Shown piece after piece: positions 22,561 to 33,739 of a stretch of 64,000 nt of DNA. The notes under the pieces were generated by a model. That model made no database searches. It was not told the DNA's origin and was given only the letters and a program-made list of their open reading frames with translations. Within the stretch, counting starts at the first letter, position 1; each line of letters begins with the position of its first letter. Source of the DNA: Moringa oleifera (Eukaryota > Streptophyta > Magnoliopsida > Brassicales > Moringaceae); contig JAJFZO010000356.1 in NCBI GenBank assembly GCA_021397835.1, forward strand, positions 1 through 64,000. Reading direction: 5' to 3'. The translations under genes were made by a program, and so were the position numbers.

Positions 22561-23645
22561 GGTAAGAGAGAGAGAAAGAGAGAAAGGACTTACTAGAACC
22601 AAATCATTCTACTGAAAACAACACCAAGATATATTTATTCAAAATCAAACTTGATAATCTCGATTATGTTAACCATTTAAAGATTTATTTGGAAAAGAAT
22701 TTTTCTCGAAATCGTACCATCTGCAGGATCTAACAATACAGAAGCACCACATCCCTACATAAATTTTTCGCCATGAAATAAACAAAGAATGTAGTCATTA
22801 AGCAAAGAGAAAGTAAAAAGTTCTTTCGTATATTCAGCTGAAATTTACATGAAATCTATAAAAAAAACATTAAGAAAAATATAGAACAACAAAATCAGAA
22901 AATAATCTCAAAAGTTTGGAATTCATCAAATGAATATCAAACAGAAGCTTGATGTTAAAAAAAGGAATTATAAATTCACTATAAAGATCAACTTGAGAAA
23001 TTGATATTAAAATCATTAATAAATAGAAAGAAAATCTAATCAAAATCACATATTTTTTACCATGAAGTAAGAGCATAGTCAAAAAGAAAATAAAAAGTTC
23101 TTCCTCAAAAATAAATATATTCCACTGAAAGTAAGATCAAATCAATAGCAAAGATCATTACACAAAAAAAAAAAAAAAGTCAAGAAAGAAAGGTTATTAT
23201 CTCTAAACAAGTTCTAGAATTCATCAAATGAGTAGCAAACTAGAAACTTATATGTATATGAAAAAGAATTTTTTAAATTAACAATTAAATTAAAGGGACA
23301 TGAGAAACAAATATCAAAATCATCAAGAAATAAAAAGTAACTATAACCAAAATCATATATATAACAAACTCCAAAGAGAAGAGGAAAACAATTTTAAGCA
23401 CAAATGTAAAAAGAGAAAAAAAAAAAAGAGAAACAAAGATCGACTTTATGAAGCAGTCATGAAAAATCACATAGAGGAAAATAAAAGCCAAAATAGGCTT
23501 GACTTTATAGAGATCACGAACAATTGCTCAAAACCATCTGCTTTACTTCGAGGTGTAATTCTCGATAATAATTATATTCTAGAGACTGACAAGGTTGGCC
23601 TACTCGATGGCTCTTATCCTTCATGGACATGTCAAACCCTGAGTT
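22561..23645 (-). pseudogene. Class III peroxidase pseudogene, inverted copy of unit C
   Basis: On the minus strand exon 2 follows TTTATGTAG near 22755 and reads GCGASVLLDP (family GCDAS, so the calcium-binding Asp is Gly). Exon 1 at about 23447-23645 ends YVIFHDCFIK. It faces the forward copy at 21668-22560, as in units A and B. Confidence 0.8.
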
Positions 23646-26600
23646 GACAAAATATTAGGGAAAAAAAAAAGAGGAATCCATGGAAGAGGACCACTAAAAG
23701 AGATAAAGATAAGAATGTGTGCATGAGAATGCAATGATGCATGTTGGTTTAGTGTGAGTGCGAAAAATGGACATTAGGGAACTTACAAACTAGTAAATGT
23801 AAAACATGAACTTTTATTAATGCCTTTCAAAATTTTAGAGAATTAATAAAGATTCACAACTTAGATTTTGATTTCACGAGATAATAAATTTCTCAATGAC
23901 ATGTTGTGGTAATATAAAATAAAAGAAAAATAATGAAAGAATTAGTATATTAACACAAGTAAACGTTATGCTCTTGTACGGTATATGGTTCATGATTATT
24001 CTAAGCTTTGGGCTCGACTTTATTCTAAAATTTGATTCCTTTAATTTAATAGATGTTGGTTTATACAAAGTAAGATCGGTCTTTTAAAGGTTCCTAGATT
24101 ACTCTTCATCGAACTAATGAGGCACTTTGAAATACTACTATAATCATTGTAAAAGTACAAAGACTCCTCGAAAATAATAACGTATTCCAAGTTAAATCCG
24201 AATGGGATATTTTACCAGCCTTTGCATAGGCAAAGTAGCTTCACAAAAGTCTTGCTTACTCTATCCCTCCTAAAGGTGAAGCTAGGATCTAAAGCTTATG
24301 TCATGGATAAGTCATGTGTACAAAGTCATAAGCAATATGTAAAAGAAAGCAAAAAAATAAATAGGTAATTGAATATCATGTATCAATCATCCAAGCAAAT
24401 TTAATATTTAAGAAATGCCCCTAAAATTACCATGCAAGCAAAAATATCACCTTGAAAACCCAAAATTTTAAAACCAAAAAATAAAATCATTTAATTCTTG
24501 GTCTCATTTTCTTAAAAAACATTAATAATACGTAGTGGAGTCGCCGCTATTACAACTAGGATTTTTTCAAATGGGAAAAAATTCTCGATTGTGAGATAAA
24601 AAGAAATATTTTTTCTTTAAAAATTTTAAAAATTAAAATAGCTTTGAAATCTCCAAAAATCTTTTATATGGTGTGATTAATCATCAGTTTTTCTTTTTTA
24701 TTATTCAAAAATCTTTAAACAAGAACAAAAATAAATAAGAAAAAGTAAATTGGTCTTATTTTTCAAAAAAATAAATTTGAGAGTCGATTACATGTAAGAA
24801 AGGATTAGCACCTATTAAATGATATATTTTTTGTGTTTGAAATCAATTGGTGTTGAAAAAAGAATTTCTTTCATTTGGAATTGATGTATGTAGGTATGCA
24901 AGGATACTTTGGGAAGTATGAACATCACCTTCGTTTTGTCCTGTGCACTATTGAAAATATTTTTTAGAGAATGAAAAAGCTTTGCCGTCGCTCAATTTTT
25001 CATCCTCAAATTAATACAAATACAAATGTCCTATAAGGGTATTTTGGGAAGATATAAAATTTCACTATTATTCCATTTCATATATCTTTGAATACATTTT
25101 TTTAAAAACGAAAAAAATTTCACTATCGTTCAGCTTTCCAGCCTTAGATTAAGGAAAATATAATAGATGTGTAAAATGCACATGAAAATGCCTTAATGGT
25201 AAGCCAAAAGAAAATTTTACCAAAATCATACAATAATTTATGTGTTTTACTAATTAATTATTGAGCCTAAAATATATTCACTTCATAATTTCTTCTTACC
25301 TTTCATTGACAACAAAATCTGATCATCCAAGATCTAAGTGAGATATTATCGAGGTCTTCAAATAAAGTCATTGTCATATCTTTGATCTAATTATATTTTT
25401 ATAAGAGAAACTGCAAGAAAGTACTCTTATGTTAGATAATCTTTATGTTTATCCAAAGAAAAAATCAAGAAAATCAAAAAAGGACTAAGAATTTAAATGT
25501 TCTATATTTTTAACTTTAAATGTATTAATCAAAGAAATAAGCATCTTTATTTGATTAAAAAGTAGCACTAATAACTCGTAAAGGATCATTTCACATTACT
25601 GAAAGCAAATTAATATTGAATATAGATTCTGAGCTTGCTTGTTATGCTAACAAGATATTTTGAGTTAAAGAATATTCAATTCTATTATATAACCAAGAAA
25701 ATTGAGTAGGTCCAAGTTGTTATGGACTATTATTATTGGTCAGACATCAGTGAAGACACCAAAAGTAAAATATTTCAAAAAGAAAATCTAAGGACAACAT
25801 TTAAATATTCACATCAAATTCTATTCTTGAATACAAAATTTCAAGATCAAAAGGAACTTTCTAGGAAAAGAATGGGTTAAAGAACTTGATATTGATCAAG
25901 TTTTAAAATATTTGACAAATAAAAATTTTAGTTATTCAAAAGATTTGGAAGAAAATGTGACCGCACTTTAAGAGAGATGGTGAGAGCTTGTTATTTATGA
26001 GAAACTCCCATAAAAAAAAATGGCATGTTCTTAGGGGGGAAATGTTAGAATCTTTATTGATTTAAGCAAATTAATTATGCATAATCTTAATCATTAGAGT
26101 TTAGAGTATTGTGATTTTCGCATATAAAAAAATTAATCAAAAAAGCATACCTTAATCCATGAAGGTAAATCTGTTAAAGGTTTTCATGTAAGGATAATCA
26201 TAGTTGAAGAAGCTTGATTTCTCTTCCTTTACCCTTTCTCTTTACTTACTATCTTTGATGGAAAGAATGATATTTATAATAGATGAAGGGAGGACCAAGA
26301 TGATAAATAATTCTTTCATACTTATCTTTTATTATGATAAGTTTAACCTCAATACTATCTTCAAGTGACTTAATAAGATTTGTATTCTTAAAATTATTAA
26401 TCATAATTACCTCTATAATTATCTCTTATTTATTTAATTTTTTAAATAAAAAATAATTATTAACAAACCCCTAAGTCACATAATAAACTATCTAATAAAA
26501 ACTATGACCTGGAGAAAATGAAAAAAAGAATGAATCTTGTTTTCGGTTGTCTCCCTCTATTTCTAGGCTTATATAGGTAGTATCTCTTTAGGCTTAACTG

Positions 26601-26757
26601 CCTCTCTGCATGGGCGATTAACATACCATGTAAATCTTTTATTAGTCGAGTTAAAGCCTCATGTTTGACACATGTAATCTTCTCTATATAGCTTAGCCAA
26701 CAACTTATAACATCTTGAAATACTCAGAGAGGAAACAATGGGTGAGGGTGTTTCTTC
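23646..26757. other. Non-coding spacer of unit C
   Basis: Homologous to 9471-12600, AT-rich, with no gene found. The right edge at 26757 is a sharp loss of homology to units A and B. Confidence 0.6.
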
Positions 26758-27024
26758 TACTAAAGTTTTGAATGGGATTTTTATTAGAAAGCATTAATTG
26801 TTGAACTTAATCCTTCATATGCAATATATGCTAACAGTCATTATCCTAGACAGTTGATTGTAGTTATGAGTTGAGTTATTAGCTGTAGCATTAAGAGAAC
26901 AGTTGATTTAGGTTGAGATTTTGGCCTTTCTTTTGTGTATTATTACTGTCTTTCCATAAAATGGCAAATCATTGGAGTTAGAATGAGTTGGGTTGGAACC
27001 CCCAAAAAAAAAGGAAAAAAAAAA
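26758..27024. other. Unassigned junction sequence
   Basis: This is not similar to any other part of the window that I could see. It lies between the end of unit C and the start of the unit D stub and ends in an A-rich tract (about 27002-27024). It could be the end of a decayed retroelement or unique filler DNA. Confidence 0.4.
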
Positions 27025-27589
27025 GTGGGCAGGTTTGGTCTATTAGTAAGCTGCCATTAGGTACTTATTAGGATAAGTTGGACTTGTGAGTAGAGATTTG
27101 TTTGATTTTGTGCCCATCCTTGTTTGGAAAGGGTACCAGCAGTCATTAACATGCAAAGAAATACCTTTTATTTTAGTCTTGAAATGCCTACATAAAATAC
27201 ATCATCAGCATGCAAAGGAATGCATTTTCTATGAACCTTTTAAATTGCGTGCTTAAATACAAGCTGCGTGTTGCAGGGTTTATGGTTCTCCTGTTATGGC
27301 TTAAATAGTTTACATACAATGGCCCTTTGTTTCTTCAGAATCTCGAAAAAATGTATTCTAATTAAAACTAAGAGAATGAATTTCTATGGTAAAAGTAGAA
27401 ATTTGCATTACACATTTATGGCATCGGAAACCATTTTCTATCAAGGAAACTAGACAAAGATGCAACAATCACCTAAAGAAGAAGTACAGAGCCCTAGCAC
27501 ATTATTCAAACTCCTCACAACCAATAAGATTCATAATTGCCTACATTGACAAATACTTGCAAGATGAGCTGTAAGAATGATGCAACATT
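27025..27589. repeat. Tandem segmental duplication, unit D stub
   Basis: This matches 6412-6960 (peroxidase upstream flank) and stops at the CACTA insertion. No peroxidase exons follow the CACTA element, so the array ends here. Confidence 0.8.
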
Positions 27590-27764
27590 TATCACTACTA
27601 CAAAAAATTATAATAAGTGATAACAATTTAATAACAGTTATTCAAATAACAATCATTAAAAATTTTATTAACACTTTTAGTGGCAGCTCTTTCAAAAATA
27701 TTATTAAAATAAGGTTTTTAATATCAGTTAAATAAGAACTAACATTAAAAGATGGATCACTAGA

Positions 27765-27862
27765 GCTTTTAACGCCAGTTCCTTAAGAATTGGCGTTAAA
27801 AGCTCTAATGATTGGTCTTTTAACACTAGTTCTTGTGCAACTAGCATTAAAACGCCCATCAT
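27765..27862. repeat. CACTA left subterminal repeats
   Basis: Alternating orientations of AACGCCAGTTCCTTAAGAA and TTGGCGTTAAAAG can pair with each other. In this superfamily such motifs are transposase-binding sites. Confidence 0.6.
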
Positions 27863-28159
27863 TACCACAATACTAGTGGGATTACAGCTACAACCTCTGA
27901 TGAGCCACATAGGTTTATGGCTCTTCCTGGTGGGCATGCCCTTGTAGCCATCCATGTTGAGAAAGAAGTGAAGCATTTCTTACCAAGAGCTCCCTACACT
28001 TGCTATTGTTTGCTTAAACATGAGACACTTATAGTGACTCAAATGAATGCTTTACTTGCACAAGTCACTCTCAGCAATAGTAGCAGCAACATCAACAAAT
28101 AGTTGCACCATAGAGTAGCTCATAGCAGTCTAATCCGGTTCCTCTATTAACTCCTAATC

Positions 28160-28450
28160 TGGTTGCACATGTTGTAGCAATAATCTTCACAGCAATAATC
28201 ACTGAAGCAACCGCAGTAGCAGTAACCATTACTGTTGTTGCTACTGCTGTAAGAAGCAATAACAACAGCTGTAAGAAGCAGTAACAACAGTTGTTGCTGC
28301 TTCTGCTTACGGTACTGTTGCTGCTTTCGCTTACAGCAGCTATTGTTGCTTTCACTTATAGAAGCAACAGCAGCAACAGCTGATAGCAGTAGCAATAGCC
28401 ATTGCTATTGTTAGCGTTGCTGCTGCTGCTTACAACAACAACGGCCATTG
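28160..28450. repeat. Degenerate GCA/GTA trinucleotide-rich tract
   Basis: Runs of AGCAGTAACAACAG and GTTGCTGCTTCTGCTTAC alternate on both strands, giving self-complementary stretches. Long open frames here are products of the triplet periodicity and not genes. Confidence 0.6.
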
Positions 28451-28774
28451 CAGTCTCCGCAACTTAGATGGCCTATCAATGCATGCATGGCTTGATGATT
28501 GCTATGTGAAACTGCACATTAAGATTCAGAGGTTGGTCAGGGTGTAAAGAGTTGGGCTGGGAATGAAGTTGAACTTATGGTTACAGCATAGCTTGAGTTT
28601 GAGAAACAGATGTACACTTGAGCTTCAGCAAAATGCATCCAATGGCTGCATGTAAACTTGAATTTCTAAAAGCACACCTAGAACAATGCATTGCGCACTG
28701 AGATAGAGGATCTTGCCAAATACATCCACTCCTTTGATATATAAACAATGAAACACTATTTTTCTCAATACTTA

Positions 28775-28946
28775 CAACCTCTAACGCCAGTTACGAAAGA
28801 ACTGCCGTTAAAGTTTCTGGCCTTCAACGCCAATTCTACAAGAACTGCAGTTAAATTCTCTAGCCTTCAACTCAAAGTCAGTGGCCTTCAATGCCAGTTC
28901 TTCTAAAACTAACGTTAAAGGCTACCCACTTTGCTTTTTAAGGTAG
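28775..28946. repeat. Internal block of CACTA-type subterminal repeats
   Basis: The same AACGCCAGTT / AACTGCCGTTAAAG motif recurs about 1.1 kb inside the element and ends with TTTTTAAGGTAGTG, similar to a CACTA terminus. It may mark a nested or fused smaller element. Confidence 0.45.
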
Positions 28947-29028
28947 TGATCCTAAATTTGTCTCTAGAACCCGCCAGAGCCTCACGCGTAATTTTTACTC
29001 TCTAGGTCATCCTTCTTCTCTTTATTCT

Positions 29029-29310
29029 CTGTCCAGAAGCTAAGTCAGTTCTTGATAGCTACACTGCCTTTCTTCAGCCTTCTCCTCTTTGCTCTCTATC
29101 CAAAAGCAACTAAGCTAGCTGCTGGTAATAGTGCTACTTCTTTCTGGCCCTTTCCTCTTTGGTCTCTGTCCAAGAGAAACTAGACTAGCTGCTGGCGTGA
29201 CAATGGCACTGCCTCTCTTCTGGCCTTTTCCTCTTTGCTTTTCGTCCAAAAGTAGCTAGGCCAACTACTAGAAGTGGCATTGCCTCTTTCCTTGCTTCTT
29301 TCTCTCTCAT
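29029..29310. repeat. Imperfect tandem array, about 70-77 bp unit, nearly 4 copies
   Basis: Each unit carries TGTCCAA(A/G)AG then CTAG(G/C)CTAGCTGCTGG then CACTGCCTCT then TCTGGCC(C/T)TTTCCTCTTTG. Units begin near 29029, 29096, 29168 and 29245. It lies upstream of the Ulp1-like exons inside the CACTA element. Confidence 0.6.
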
Positions 29311-29858
29311 TTGTCTCAATCTTCACAAGTGCAGTTGCACCTTCCCCTCCATTCGTTCATCTTTGGCATTCAAACATATGTAAGTATTTTGTTATAGATT
29401 CAAAAAAATTTTACGAAATTTAAGTTTTATAATTTTGATTCAATTTGGTTAATTTTGGTTTAAAACATGTGTTGAGGATGTATATTAATTTGAGATGTTT
29501 TTCATTAAGTGTATTTGATGAATTGTTATCAATTGATGAAATTTGAGTTTTTCCTTTTTTGTTAGTATATTTGGATGAACATATTTCATATGAATGAGTC
29601 TATATTTATGCATTTATTATTTCATAATTATTAAGATTTTTAGATTAATTAATAAATTAATTAAATGTTAATTAGATGAATTTATATCTTGATAAATTAA
29701 TTATATTAGATGAATTTATGTTTGAATTAATTTTTTAGGTGAGATTAATTGGCATATTTTATCAAATTTAATTATATTGATTTTGTAGTTAACATAAATT
29801 AATATATTTAGTTAAATTTTAAATAGGTGATAATTGGTACATTATTTTTCATAATGTA

Positions 29859-30483
29859 GGCAGCGCTGGCTATTGGTAGTTGTCGAGCCTCATAATTTTG
29901 TGTGCAGTATTTATGATCCTTTAAACCATGGTTCTCGTCAAGAACTAGATCAACTTATATCCACGTAAGTGAAAATATTTATGTTAGTATGTATTTTTTT
30001 TTTTTTTTTACTCTTAAGAATATTGATTATTTTCTATTAGCAGCTCTTTTAAATTGTTCTGAGTTTTCAAAGAATCAAGTAATAGGTGCATTCCTAGGAG
30101 TATTCCTGCTAAGATATGTATATTTAAACCTATATATGATGTTAGTTTTATTTATTTTGCAAAATATAACAATTAAAAAATTTTAATGCAGTGTTCTCAT
30201 CAGCCTTCAAATCTTGAGTGTGGATATTATATTATAAAATTTTTGAAGGACATCATTGATATACGAGATAGAAATATCTCATATGCGAAAATGGTAAATT
30301 TTTAAGCATTTGTTTATGTAAATACTTAAGTAATTAATTGATGTGCTTATTAAAGGTTTTAATTATACTAACTTTTTTTTGTAAATATAGTTAGTGGACA
30401 TAGATACTTACATCCAATCGGATATTGATGAAGATAGAAAGGAGGTTGGACAATTTTTTTGGAGTGCCATATTAGAAAGTTGA
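29859..30483 (+). pseudogene. Ulp1-like (C48) cysteine peptidase, transposon-borne, decayed
   Basis: Three exon-like pieces are visible. The first (29863-29967) reads RWLLVVVEPHNF and SIYDPLNHGSRQELDQL, followed by a GTAAGT donor. The second (about 30190-30293) reads CSHQPSNLECGYYIIKFLKD. The third (about 30391-30483) reads VDIDTYIQSDIDEDRKEV to a stop. In C48 peptidases the catalytic triad is the His of HW, the Asp of the DPL stretch and the Cys of ECG. Here the Asp and Cys are present but the His is Arg (CGC). The piece between exons 1 and 2 is missing or frame-broken. Ulp1-like domains are often carried by plant CACTA and Mutator-like elements. Confidence 0.65.
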
Positions 30484-31094
30484 ACCTTGAAGATTTTTGT
30501 ACACATGAACATCATTGGATTTATATAGTTGAATTTTTAGGATTGTGTATGATCATGTATATTTAAACTCATGTATTTTACATATAGAGTTCAATTATGA
30601 CATCAATTTTTTCTTTTATTTTGTTCATCTTTTATTACTTTTTTGGATTGAATTATTTTGAGTGTTTTCAAACATGAAAGAAGTAATGACGGTGTTAATA
30701 AGAATGGTATCGAAGTGTATAACAGGAAAATTTTGTTTGCAAATTGTGAAAAATAGTGTTGATGTATATGGTTGATGTGGAAGAGATAAAAAATTTTATA
30801 TATGCAAGTTTTGGATAATTTGAATATAGAAATTTTGTATTTATTTTGAAATTAATAAAAAATATTAAAAATGAATCGTTTTAATGACAGTTCTGATAAA
30901 ACTATCATTAAAGACACCCCTTTTAACGACAATTCTATTAGAACTATCGTTAAAAGTTAAGGCTTTTAATGACAGTTGTTGAACTGTCATTAAAACCTCT
31001 CCCCTTTAATGATATGAACAAAGATGATAATTTTACAACTGTCATTAAAAACTTTTTTTAACTATCATTAAAGCTTTTATTTTTTGTAGTGTAT

Positions 31095-32505
31095 GAAAAA
31101 ATAGCACAAAAGGATGATTAAAGAAGCAGCAGGCAGGCAAGTTGACCCACACCGAGGAGCTTGTCGAAAAATGTTTTAAAAAAAAAGGTTAAAATGCTTA
31201 TCCTCCCTTCATTAATCCCACATTTAAAAATATACAACTCTAGAGAGTTGCATATAAGATAACCACTAAATCATAACTTCTAAACAAATATCTTGTGCTC
31301 TAAGTTCTACTCATTGTAACATTCTATATGAATATAAATAGGAGTCTAAAAAGAAAATGGAATAGGTTCAAGTTCTTCAAAACTATCATTAATGGTGGAC
31401 AAACCAATAACAATCAAATCTTTCTTGATTAGAGGGAAGGAAGGCATCTGAACTAATCTTAAAATTTTCAAGATACCATTACAAAAAATTTTATAAAACT
31501 AATGTTCAACAACTAAAGTTACCATGTATTGCATTAGATATAAAACTAAGAAATATGGTAGCAAATCAACTAATCTTAAATGTATGGTAATAAACCAATG
31601 AAGTTGAAGAAATATTCAAGCTATCATTACAAAAAAAATTTTAAAATTTTTTTAAATACTTACAATTTATATTTTTGTTGAATATTATAAATTTTGAGTT
31701 GAATTTTTTTGTGAACATGAAGAAATATTCAAGTTATCATTGCAAAAAAATTTAGAATTTTTTAAATACTAAAAATATTTTTAAAAAGTTTTTATTATCA
31801 AATATTAAAAAAATTATAATAAATAATTTGTAAATAAAAAATTATTTAAAATTAAGAGATTGACTCAAAATAAAATGTATAATTTATTTTATAATTTTTT
31901 AGACATTATAACAACAAAAAGATGCTTCATTTTGTTATAATAGTTTAAATTAAGATCTATTTTGACTAAGATCTATTTTGACTATTTCCTATTAATTCAA
32001 AATTTGTTTAAATATACCTTGAAATTTAGAATAAAAATTTAAAAAAAAACACTTCCAAATTTTAAATGATATTTTTAAAATTTATTTAAAAAAAAAACTC
32101 CCTCTTTACCCTTCATGGTGCAGCATCCCACACAACCTATTTCATGAGTACAAAATTGCCACAGGCAGCAAACCACTACGACCTAGGCTACTGTTATGAC
32201 AACATCTAAAGTAGTAGCCATATCCATCACCAACAAAGGCAAGTCCAAGATTCATGCGACTATGATTGCTTTAGATCCACAGTTTACACAGACGGAGTAA
32301 GACATTACTTACATGTTAGAATAGTTTTGATTTGAGCTTGAAACTCATTGCTTACTTCAAACACTGCAAATGAGTTCTATTAAAAAACGTTATCCTGATT
32401 GGTTTTCAAGTTATTATATTTTATGCTTTATTAGTAATTCTGATACGTACTCGCTATATCAATATTTGTATTTTAATATTCATATTGATTTTATGTTTTC
32501 ACCTC
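31095..32505. other. AT-rich intergenic region
   Basis: No gene found. 32100-32300 is less AT-rich and could be a decayed exon, but I recognise no motif. Confidence 0.5.
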
Positions 32506-32509
32506 AAAG

Positions 32510-32905
32510 ACATGGCAGAAAATACCGTGTCTGCTGATCAATATCTGTAGTATCTGCACCATGTTCACTTCCAGCCAGATCTATGAAGGAGAGCTTGCCA
32601 ACAAGATGAGGAGGCTTTGATTCATTCCTGTCAACTGATCTCGACATATAGCAAGCAGCAGTATAGCATGTGAACGGTAAGAATCCGCATTTGCACCTGT
32701 GGTGCCAGTACTGCTTCTTGTGGCATGTCCTTTCTCGATAAGCTCCTTAATTGTCTCTACATCTGAATCTGGAAGTCCTAACAAGATAAACAGAAGATAA
32801 GCAGGAGATCAAATAATCTCCCTCCACATATTTCAAAGAGGCTCACAAACAAGGGGAATCCTTGGTTCGGTTAAGTATAGTGCATCAACCTCCAGATATC
32901 CCCTG
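32510..32905 (-). pseudogene. Kinesin-13-type motor domain pseudogene
   Basis: On the minus strand three blocks of the kinesin motor appear in order. The first is DIWRLMHYT then PLFVSLFEICGGRLFDLL, with a stop between. The second is DSDVETIKELIEKGHATRSS then GTTGANADSYRSHAILLLAI (switch I, where the family has NEESSRSHA). The third is NESKPPHLVGKLSFIDLAGS then HGADTTDIDQQTR (switch II, DLAGSE intact). Frames change between blocks, and switch I has Asp-Ser-Tyr in place of Glu-Ser-Ser. The ATP-binding P-loop is not present. Block wording points to kinesin-13. Only exons from the middle of the motor domain are present, so it is a fragment. Confidence 0.8.
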
Positions 32906-33066
32906 TGAACAGAATCACAGGAGAATAAAAGAACGAAAGTGATCTAAGACAAGAAAACAGATCCATATACACAACAGTATAACACTAAGATGAGGAGGAT
33001 CTACAACCAAATGGACCCAAATCTCCGTTTTGAAGGGTTGATGCTGACAGAGGCCTATGGAACTGA

Positions 33067-33447
33067 CTATTCTGAGTACATGTCCGTGAAGAACTTGTCA
33101 ACAATGTCAAGGTACACTGGACTCTTAAGCCTAAAAGAGTAATGAAGTGCGACTTCTACATCCAACACCTGTTCTAGATCACCTGCATCGATCATATCTA
33201 ATTCCTTCATCCTTCTTCCTAAGACAGTTTCCCTTCTATTTGTAACCCAATTGTGTTGCTTCTCACCCTCGGCTGAACGAGAAGCTCTCAGTTTCTTGGC
33301 TTCCTTTACTCTCGCTGCTTGTTTAGTCTTCACAAGAACCCGCTCCACAAGCTGCGTGAAGCTTCCACCACATGCCTCTTCTTCAATCACTGAGTTCTTC
33401 CAATCCAATGACATTGCTCTTCTTTCTCTTCTCGGTCTTGTCCACAT
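33067..33447 (-). CDS. Conserved-looking small protein of unknown function
   Basis: A 126-codon minus-strand frame is open from the edge of a retrotransposon. The likely native start is the second Met (MSLDWKNS), about 12 codons in; the first Met codon overlaps the transposon's ACATC target duplication. Visible features are an acidic-hydrophobic N-terminus (SVIEEEACGGSFTQLVERVL), a basic middle (RVKEAKKLRASRSAEGEK) and a C-terminal helix-like part ending VYLDIVDKFFTDMYSE. There is no signal peptide or membrane segment. The composition and length look like a real plant protein, but I cannot name the family. The kinesin fragment lies downstream. Upstream sequence on the far side of the retrotransposon (35754-35995) may be its original 5' part. 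Confidence 0.5.
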   Translation of the reverse strand: MWTRPRRERRAMSLDWKNSVIEEEACGGSFTQLVERVLVKTKQAARVKEAKKLRASRSAEGEKQHNWVTNRRETVLGRRMKELDMIDAGDLEQVLDVEVALHYSFRLKSPVYLDIVDKFFTDMYSE

Positions 33448-33448
33448 C

Positions 33449-33734
33449 TGTTGGTTTTTTTTATGTGAATTTGTTGGGTTTTTGAGAGGGGAGGAAGAAC
33501 AAGAGATATAACTTTTGAAACTTGAAATTGCTTTGAATGGCTTGTAAAAACTTACTTTGCTATATTGATGGAGGTCTATTTATAACAAAAAAATAAATAA
33601 TTAAGATCTAAAATTTTACTTATCTAGATATCTAAACTAAAGATTATACTCATCTAAAATTTAAACCACTTGACAAAATAGAAGAATAAATCTTCTTTGT
33701 ATATGCAGTAAATAAGGTATCTTTTTTACTAACA
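33449..33734 (-). repeat. 3' LTR of the deleted copia
   Basis: 286 bp, same length as the partner at 35463-35748. On the minus strand it begins TGTTAGTAAAAAAGATACC and is preceded by a purine-rich GGAAGAG. Confidence 0.9.
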
Positions 33735-33739
33735 CTCTT

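Larger units (their letters stand above)
20786..26757. repeat. Tandem segmental duplication, unit C (truncated)
   Basis: Collinear with unit B: peroxidase flank, forward and inverted peroxidase copies, and spacer. It stops at 26757 (after GGGTGAGGGTG), just before the chimeric DDX11 exon would begin. It is more diverged than A is from B. Confidence 0.85.
27593..31091 (+). mobile_element. CACTA (En/Spm-type) DNA transposon, non-autonomous
   Basis: It starts CACTACTACAAAAAATT and ends TTTTTTGTAGTG, which are inverted CACTA termini. It is flanked by a TAT duplication at 27590-27592 and 31092-31094, the 3-bp size typical of this superfamily. Subterminal copies of an AACGCCAGTTC / ATGACAGTT palindromic motif occur at both ends. 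No transposase (TNP2/TNPD) motif was found. The interior holds trinucleotide-rich sequence, a ~75-bp tandem array and Ulp1-like peptidase exons. It inserted into the unit D peroxidase flank. Confidence 0.85.

Noticed and set aside
28092..28395. Overlapping Cys/Ser/Tyr-rich open frames on the minus strand
   Set aside because: They follow from trinucleotide repeats and appear in several frames at once.
27591..31095. CRISPR-like or phage-like interpretation of the regularly spaced repeats
   Set aside because: Repeats are palindromic subterminal motifs of a plant CACTA element with a 3-bp target duplication; the window is eukaryotic.
33251..33511. 86-codon plus-strand frame opposite the unknown gene
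   Set aside because: Antisense shadow of 33067-33447 that runs into the LTR.
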